This document shows positions 60,232-64,000 of a DNA stretch of 64,000 bases, piece by piece. The notes below the pieces were generated by a model. That model did not search any database. It was given only the letters and a program-made list of their open reading frames with translations, and had not been told where the DNA came from. The position numbers and the translations under genes were made by a program. Origin of the DNA: JBGPLJ01 sp035644395 (GTDB taxonomy: Bacteria > Pseudomonadota > Gammaproteobacteria > Steroidobacterales > Steroidobacteraceae). The number at the start of each line of letters is the position of its first letter. The stretch's first letter is position 1. The stretch covers positions 29,836-93,835 of the forward strand of contig DASQOR010000074.1 in assembly GCA_035644395.1 (NCBI GenBank), in the 5' to 3' direction.

Positions 60232-60804
60232 TCATGGCGTTGGATTCTTGCAAAGATGATTCATGCATCGGCGTTCCAGTGTGTCTACGCCGAGGCCCCG
60301 GAGGGGAGTCACGTTATCGTGCTCTAGGCCGGTGTTGTGCAGGAGTTCGTGATACAGCGTTGACGCCAGGCAATTGCATTTCCTTGTAAAGGCGACTGGA
60401 GATAGAAAAACTGTGTGGCCAGGAATATTTCCGACACCGCAATCACCGTCAAGAGGTGCCTCGGTGACTGTCGACGTGTCGAGTCGGTCAAGCAGCCTCG
60501 GTATCACGCTGCACGGAATACAACCGTCTTCACTGCCGTTCGCGTGACAAGAGCAACTCTTGCGGGCTTCGTCTCTAATTGCCGCCTCTGCCAACTTAAT
60601 CTTTGCCCACGCGGGATCGCCCCATCCCATGCCGCGTTTGACGAGACCAATTGGATCAATAGAAGCAATAGGCTGGTCGTACACGTACGTATATACGTTA
60701 GGACCGCCATCAAGTCCGATGAGATCGCCCTCGACATATCGTCCAATTGTCGGGTCGTAGTCGCGGGCGATGTTCTGTTGCGAGCGACTGCCGCTACCGA
60801 GGCT
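60232..60804 (-). CDS. Orphan Rhs tip with HExxHxxGxxH metalloprotease domain
   Basis: A displaced Rhs C-terminal cassette. The frame is open from 60804, just after a TGA, and reads NIARDYDPTIGRYVEGDLIG, then a Rhs linker ending SIDPIGL, then a tip of about 130 residues. The tip contains LYHELLHNTGLEHDN, which is the HExxHxxGxxH zinc site of metzincin-type proteases, and several cysteines (SCSCHANGSEDGCIPC) that suggest an oxidising, periplasmic or extracellular setting. There is no ATG; a GTG at 60684 is the first start. Probably a silent cassette that could replace the main tip by recombination. Confidence 0.7.
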   Translation of the reverse strand, partial: SLGSGSRSQQNIARDYDPTIGRYVEGDLIGLDGGPNVYTYVYDQPIASIDPIGLVKRGMGWGDPAWAKIKLAEAAIRDEARKSCSCHANGSEDGCIPCSVIPRLLDRLDTSTVTEAPLDGDCGVGNIPGHTVFLSPVAFTRKCNCLASTLYHELLHNTGLEHDNVTPLRGLGVDTLERRCMNHLCKNPTP

Positions 60805-60920
60805 TCAGGCGCGCGCGCCTCGGCAACAATCTGCAGCTTCTCCTCGAGGCTGCGGAAGTGCCTCGGTACCACGCGGCGCCCTAACGTGTCGGCGCGCACC
60901 GTAACAGTGGACGTGTCCAT
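60771..60920 (-). pseudogene. 5' fragment of IS66-type tnpA
   Basis: The first 50 codons, starting MDTSTVTVRADTLGRRVVPR, with SLEEKLQIVAEARAPEASVA and AVAR, match the helix-turn-helix start of IS66 TnpA (OrfA). The frame then runs into the Rhs junction at about 60785, so the transposon fragment and the Rhs cassette are fused by a deletion. Confidence 0.7.
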
Positions 60921-61123
60921 TTACATCCTAAGCGGACACGTACACTCTTGCCCGCTACGACACGCGCATCATCCACACGTCACGGTCGCTTGCACATGCG
61001 GCCATCGGCCCACGCTTACCCTCGAACGGTGGCCCAGCTCGGGCCGCCATCCGTCGAGTTGTAACACTTTGCGGACGCCAGTCTATCCCGCATCGCCCAC
61101 CACCAGTTCTCGGACTTAGCGCC
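60921..61123. other. Gap without recognised gene
   Basis: About 200 bases between the tnpA fragment and the next gene. An open frame on the minus strand (61308 to 60955) has no family-like features and overlaps the immunity candidate. I see only probable transposon leftovers here. Confidence 0.4.
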
Positions 61124-61666
61124 TCAGTCCGAGATCCAGATTTTGGAAATGCGCGACCCAGTCCACGAGTACAGGATCGCCCACGATTCATAGGCGCACC
61201 AGACGATGACCGGTCGCGTTGCTCGTATCTTCTTGTCTCCCCGAACGTCCATGTACTCGCCTGGCACTTCGCTCCACATGACGGGGACGGACGATTCCGT
61301 CTTATCAATACACTTTATCGACCACTTACCTTCGATTTGCCGGGCCACGATTAGCCGAGCTTTCCTTCCCACCTCAGCGTGGGCTAGCAGGGCGATAGCA
61401 AATGTGGGCTTGCCGTCTCCATAGAAGTCCAACGTCGATAATCCAGGACAAGTATTGCCATGCTCCTTAACAAATAGCGCCCTGTCGTCGGATCCGAGGT
61501 CCCGCAATCCCACTATGTGCATGGTGGGGTAGCGGGTCGTAACCTCGTGCTGCAATTCGTCTGGCAGTGAACACTGCGAGTCGCTGGATGGGCTCGCGAA
61601 TATCGGTTGCGAGGACACTGATCTCGCCAAGCTCAGCATAAGAATCAAAATGAGTCGAATTTTCAT
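61124..61666 (-). CDS. Exported protein, candidate immunity protein of the M15-like tip
   Basis: A 180-residue protein with a signal peptide (MKIRLILILMLSLARSVSSQ) and a mature part containing LSTLDFYGDGKPTFAIALLA, then KARLIVARQIEGKWSIKCID, TRPVIVWCAYESWAILYSWT. The D-x-x-G-D-G-K pattern resembles a family of small periplasmic proteins of unknown role. The ATG overlaps the stop of the tip gene (ATGA), so both are made together. Position and export support an immunity function against a periplasmic toxin; this is inference. Confidence 0.66.
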   Translation of the reverse strand: MKIRLILILMLSLARSVSSQPIFASPSSDSQCSLPDELQHEVTTRYPTMHIVGLRDLGSDDRALFVKEHGNTCPGLSTLDFYGDGKPTFAIALLAHAEVGRKARLIVARQIEGKWSIKCIDKTESSVPVMWSEVPGEYMDVRGDKKIRATRPVIVWCAYESWAILYSWTGSRISKIWISD

Positions 61667-62268
61667 GGGCCACCTGTTGGATTCGAACATATGCCCGATT
61701 TGCACCGTGCAGGGATGGCGTTTGGAGCTGTCGGCCTGGGGTGTCTCGGAGGCTTCAACTGAAGGTGGAGATTGGCTCCAGTGGTGTACTTGAACCGCTG
61801 CTTTCCCTTGCTCTCGTCCAGTCCCCAAGCGGCCCCACAGTTTCCAGCGGCGCAGAACACGTCACCAGATGGAATCGCTGGCGGTGGTCGGATGTCAACG
61901 CTTGTGCCTGCCGCGTGACCGGGGTCCTGATGCAGGCCGTTTGTCGTCGAGGTGACAACGATGTGAGTACCGATGATTGCCTCCAAGCACCGTAGAAGGC
62001 TATCAAGGGCAGGTGAAGGCAGCGGGACGCCCGCATTTACAGTGTAGAGTCCTTCAGAATCGTAATGGTCGACCGGCTCCCCGCCGACGTACGTATAGGT
62101 CGAGTAGCTGCTATCGTTTAATCCCGCTGGATCACTCTCCAAATACCGCCCGATGGCCGGATCGTAGTCGCGGAAGTAGTTCTGATGTACACGGCCGCTG
62201 CGCAAATTGGAAACTCGATCACTTCGCAATTCGATCACGAACCCGTCGCGCGATCTCGTTAACGACAA
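61663..62268 (-). CDS. Orphan Rhs tip with M15-like D,D-peptidase domain
   Basis: A 201-residue frame. Residues 28-75 carry the Rhs junction (HQNYFRDYDPAIGRYLESDP, then AGLNDSSYSTYTYVGGEPVD and HYDSEGL). The tip has SLLRCLEAIIGTHIVVTSTT, then HQDPGHAAGTSVDIRPP and a final ANLHLQL. H-x-x-G-x-x-x-D and a later H resemble the zinc ligands of M15/VanY peptidases that cut peptidoglycan stem peptides. The N-terminal 27 residues derive from the neighbouring immunity gene's antisense region, so no real Rhs core precedes it; translation start is uncertain. Confidence 0.7.
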   Translation of the reverse strand: MSLTRSRDGFVIELRSDRVSNLRSGRVHQNYFRDYDPAIGRYLESDPAGLNDSSYSTYTYVGGEPVDHYDSEGLYTVNAGVPLPSPALDSLLRCLEAIIGTHIVVTSTTNGLHQDPGHAAGTSVDIRPPPAIPSGDVFCAAGNCGAAWGLDESKGKQRFKYTTGANLHLQLKPPRHPRPTAPNAIPARCKSGICSNPTGGP

Positions 62269-62590
62269 ATGGGCTGCTCCACAGAACGCACGAAATAACT
62301 GAAACCCACAAGAACCCTGCCGACGCTACGTCAGGTGTATCGTGGTACAGGTGCTTCCAACCGATTGAACCGTCGATTGCCAGTGCGGCAATCATTCCTA
62401 CCAAGAAGACCGGTACCGCGCGCCAGCTCGACCCGACCAGCAGTCCGACGTAGAGCGTTGCCCACCATGCGCAGAGAACTGCGTAGGCTGCGCGTGAAGC
62501 GCTGTCCTCCATCGCCGACTCGACTGCCAAGACAGTGGCGATCCAAAGAGCAACGTGTACGGCGCCCAGAATCCATTGACGTTTGTTCAT
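62219..62590 (-). CDS. Four-helix membrane protein, candidate immunity protein of the Tlde1-like tip
   Basis: A 123-residue integral membrane protein (WILGAVHVALWIATVLAV, YAVLCAWWATLYVGLLVG, AVPVFLVGMIAALAIDGS, FLWVSVISCVLWSSPFVV) with short loops. The ATG at 62590 (MNKRQWILG) is preceded by GGAG; a GTG at 62602 is possible. It starts 22 bases after the stop of the main Rhs gene. Membrane immunity proteins facing the periplasm are known for toxins attacking the cell wall. Role inferred from position. Confidence 0.68.
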   Translation of the reverse strand: MNKRQWILGAVHVALWIATVLAVESAMEDSASRAAYAVLCAWWATLYVGLLVGSSWRAVPVFLVGMIAALAIDGSIGWKHLYHDTPDVASAGFLWVSVISCVLWSSPFVVNEIARRVRDRIAK

Positions 62591-62611
62591 GTCCACGATC
62601 ACTCCGGTAAT

Positions 62612-64000
62612 TCAATGCACATAAAACGGAACTACGCCGTCAGGATCGTTCAGCAAGTCCGTTCTAAGTTGATCGGTGAGAGCGGTGCCGAAGACGCCTC
62701 CGCCAAAGTCAACGCAACCGGCCGAGCCTCCAGCGGTACCGCCGTGCAGGAAGAATCCTGATCGGTCGTGCGTGTTCGTGCGCGGTAGCCGATGGATTGG
62801 AACGCGCCAATCGCCCCAGTCTCCGCGGAATTGCCGAATCAGATCGTGGATCACTCCTGGGTCCGACAACTCGGCCAAACGTATCACGTAGCCGCCGGGC
62901 GGAATTGGTCCGCGATTCCTGTCCGGTGCGCACTGTGGCTTATTTGTGCACTGATCACGACCAGATGTGATCGGCATTTGATATGGAGATCGGCCAGCGA
63001 CCTCCGGATCCACGAGCATTAGGCCAGCCGCGACATCGACTGAAATCGCTGTCAGTCCGTTGCTGTCAAACCGCATTGTCGGATTGGACGTGGCATAGCT
63101 GTATGTATTGAGGCCACCCCTCAAACCCACCAGGTCGCTTTCCACATACCGTCCGATGGCCGGGTCATAGTCGCGGAAGTAGTTCTGGTTCAGGCCCGCG
63201 TGGCTGTCGTACAGCTGCCCCGGGAACCGCAGGTTGTACTTGAAGGTGCCGCCCGAGGCGGGGTTTTCATTCGGGAGCTCCGAGCCAAAGGGGTCCGCGC
63301 ACCACGTCCACATCAGAGTGTTGTTGGGTGGAGCAAGGGATTTCGTGACCCTACGCGGCGTGTTCAAGTGATCCGTGTGCACGTAGTAGATGAGCGCCGG
63401 CGCCCCGGGCCGAATCGTTGCGACCGGGATGTCGCCCATCCAGATGGTTTCTTGAACGAGCGCGCCGGTCGAGCTGTATTCCCCAAGCAGATGCCCCGCC
63501 TCGTCGTACCAGTAAAGGACGGTGCCGGGCCCACCGCCGCTGATCTTGATCCGCTCTCCGAGCGCGTTGTAGACGATCGTCTCGGTCGAGGAGCCCACTT
63601 TCAGCGTCTTCATCCGCCCGCGGTTGTTATAGGTTGCGGTCACGTTCGAGTAGGTGAGGACGTCGCCCGCGTTGTCGTAACCATAGGTGCGGGTGAGGCC
63701 CCCGGAGATCGAGCTCACGCGGTTGTTCGCGCTGTTCATCGTGTAGGTCGCAGCGCCCGTGCCGGTCTGGGTCAGGCGATTGCCATTGGCATCGTAGGTC
63801 CAGCCGCGCGTGGTGCCCGTCTTGACCGCGCTCGTCAGGCGATCGAGCGCGTCATAGCCATATTTAGTTCGAGTCCCGGGCCCGCCATTGATGCAGTCGT
63901 CGTTCGCTGCATGAGTTTGCAAGTCTCCAGTTTTGATTCGAGCGAGCGCTGGCATCGGCTCCGATGCTACGCCGGGCCCATGCGAGTGCCTAGTTCCCAG
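62612..64000 (-). CDS. Rhs/YD-repeat protein, C-terminal part, Tlde1-like tip; 5' end outside window
   Basis: The frame is open from the right edge to a stop at 62612, at least 462 residues. YD repeats lie in the first half (TKYGYDALDRLTSAV, GWTYDANGNRLTQTG, YGYDNAGDVLTYSN, VYNALGERIKISGG). The conserved Rhs core end follows: YYVHTDHLNTPRRVT, LNQNYFRDYDPAIGRYVESD, then a linker ending DSNGL. The variable tip of about 150 residues has RGPIPPGGYVIRL, SGFFLHGGTAGGSAGCVDFG: the His/Cys site of L,D-transpeptidase-like (Tlde1/DUF2778) effectors. Toxins of that type attack peptidoglycan in the periplasm. Candidate immunity gene follows. Confidence 0.86.
   Translation of the reverse strand: MGTRHSHGPGVASEPMPALARIKTGDLQTHAANDDCINGGPGTRTKYGYDALDRLTSAVKTGTTRGWTYDANGNRLTQTGTGAATYTMNSANNRVSSISGGLTRTYGYDNAGDVLTYSNVTATYNNRGRMKTLKVGSSTETIVYNALGERIKISGGGPGTVLYWYDEAGHLLGEYSSTGALVQETIWMGDIPVATIRPGAPALIYYVHTDHLNTPRRVTKSLAPPNNTLMWTWCADPFGSELPNENPASGGTFKYNLRFPGQLYDSHAGLNQNYFRDYDPAIGRYVESDLVGLRGGLNTYSYATSNPTMRFDSNGLTAISVDVAAGLMLVDPEVAGRSPYQMPITSGRDQCTNKPQCAPDRNRGPIPPGGYVIRLAELSDPGVIHDLIRQFRGDWGDWRVPIHRLPRTNTHDRSGFFLHGGTAGGSAGCVDFGGGVFGTALTDQLRTDLLNDPDGVVPFYVH

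Noticed and set aside
60955..61308. A 117-residue minus-strand frame between tnpA fragment and immunity gene
   Set aside because: It overlaps the better supported exported protein and shows no motif, signal or ribosome binding site.

Overview
The window is a high-GC bacterial chromosome segment, most likely from a gammaproteobacterium related to the Steroidobacterales/Nevskiales/Xanthomonadales. The reasons are the ubiE-ubiJ-ubiB order, a HisN-type histidinol phosphatase, the oxyR/ahpC/ahpD arrangement, and a trpEGDCFBA operon with a leader peptide. That placement is inference, because no rRNA or tRNA gene is visible.

Layout. 1-8.0 kb is a long minus-strand run: DUF2339 and DUF3999 membrane proteins, a DUF711 protein, small membrane proteins, a VOC protein, a macrodomain protein and a truncated arylamine N-acetyltransferase. 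8.1-15 kb holds an S9 peptidase, a hisN-like gene and ubiE-ubiJ-ubiB. 15.4-28.7 kb holds cbpA with a broken cbpM, an outer-membrane barrel, a PQQ dehydrogenase, a LytS/LytTR two-component pair, RidA, an internally deleted ECF sigma-like gene, an M19 dipeptidase, a FabH and a GNAT. 28.7-35.4 kb is a complete trp operon on the minus strand, with promoter, a three-Trp leader peptide and an attenuator. 35.4-54.3 kb contains zinc-ribbon/BON and other membrane proteins, an ABC exporter, a WYL regulator with a palindromic operator, yajQ, folD, fhs (one-carbon metabolism), a NUDIX hydrolase, ahpD-ahpC diverging from oxyR over an OxyR site, and a PhoD-like phosphatase.

54.3-64 kb is an accessory region and the most unusual part. 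It is the 3' side of an Rhs/YD-repeat polymorphic toxin locus. The main Rhs gene enters from the right edge and ends in an L,D-transpeptidase-like (Tlde1-type) tip with a membrane immunity candidate. Displaced orphan Rhs tips follow, each beginning at the same conserved junction (N-Y-F-R-D-Y-D-P-A-I-G): an M15-like D,D-peptidase tip and an HExxHxxGxxH metalloprotease tip, each followed by an exported candidate immunity protein, then further decayed junctions. The left part is interrupted by a composite in which a RIT element (three overlapping tyrosine recombinase genes between 55-bp terminal inverted repeats) lies between the 3' halves of two different IS66 tnpC genes in mirror orientation.

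Scattered through the chromosome are palindromic REP-like repeats of at least four sequence types. Nearly all touch stop codons, and in three places (ubiJ, trpC, trpF) the repeat supplies the end or the start of the coding sequence.
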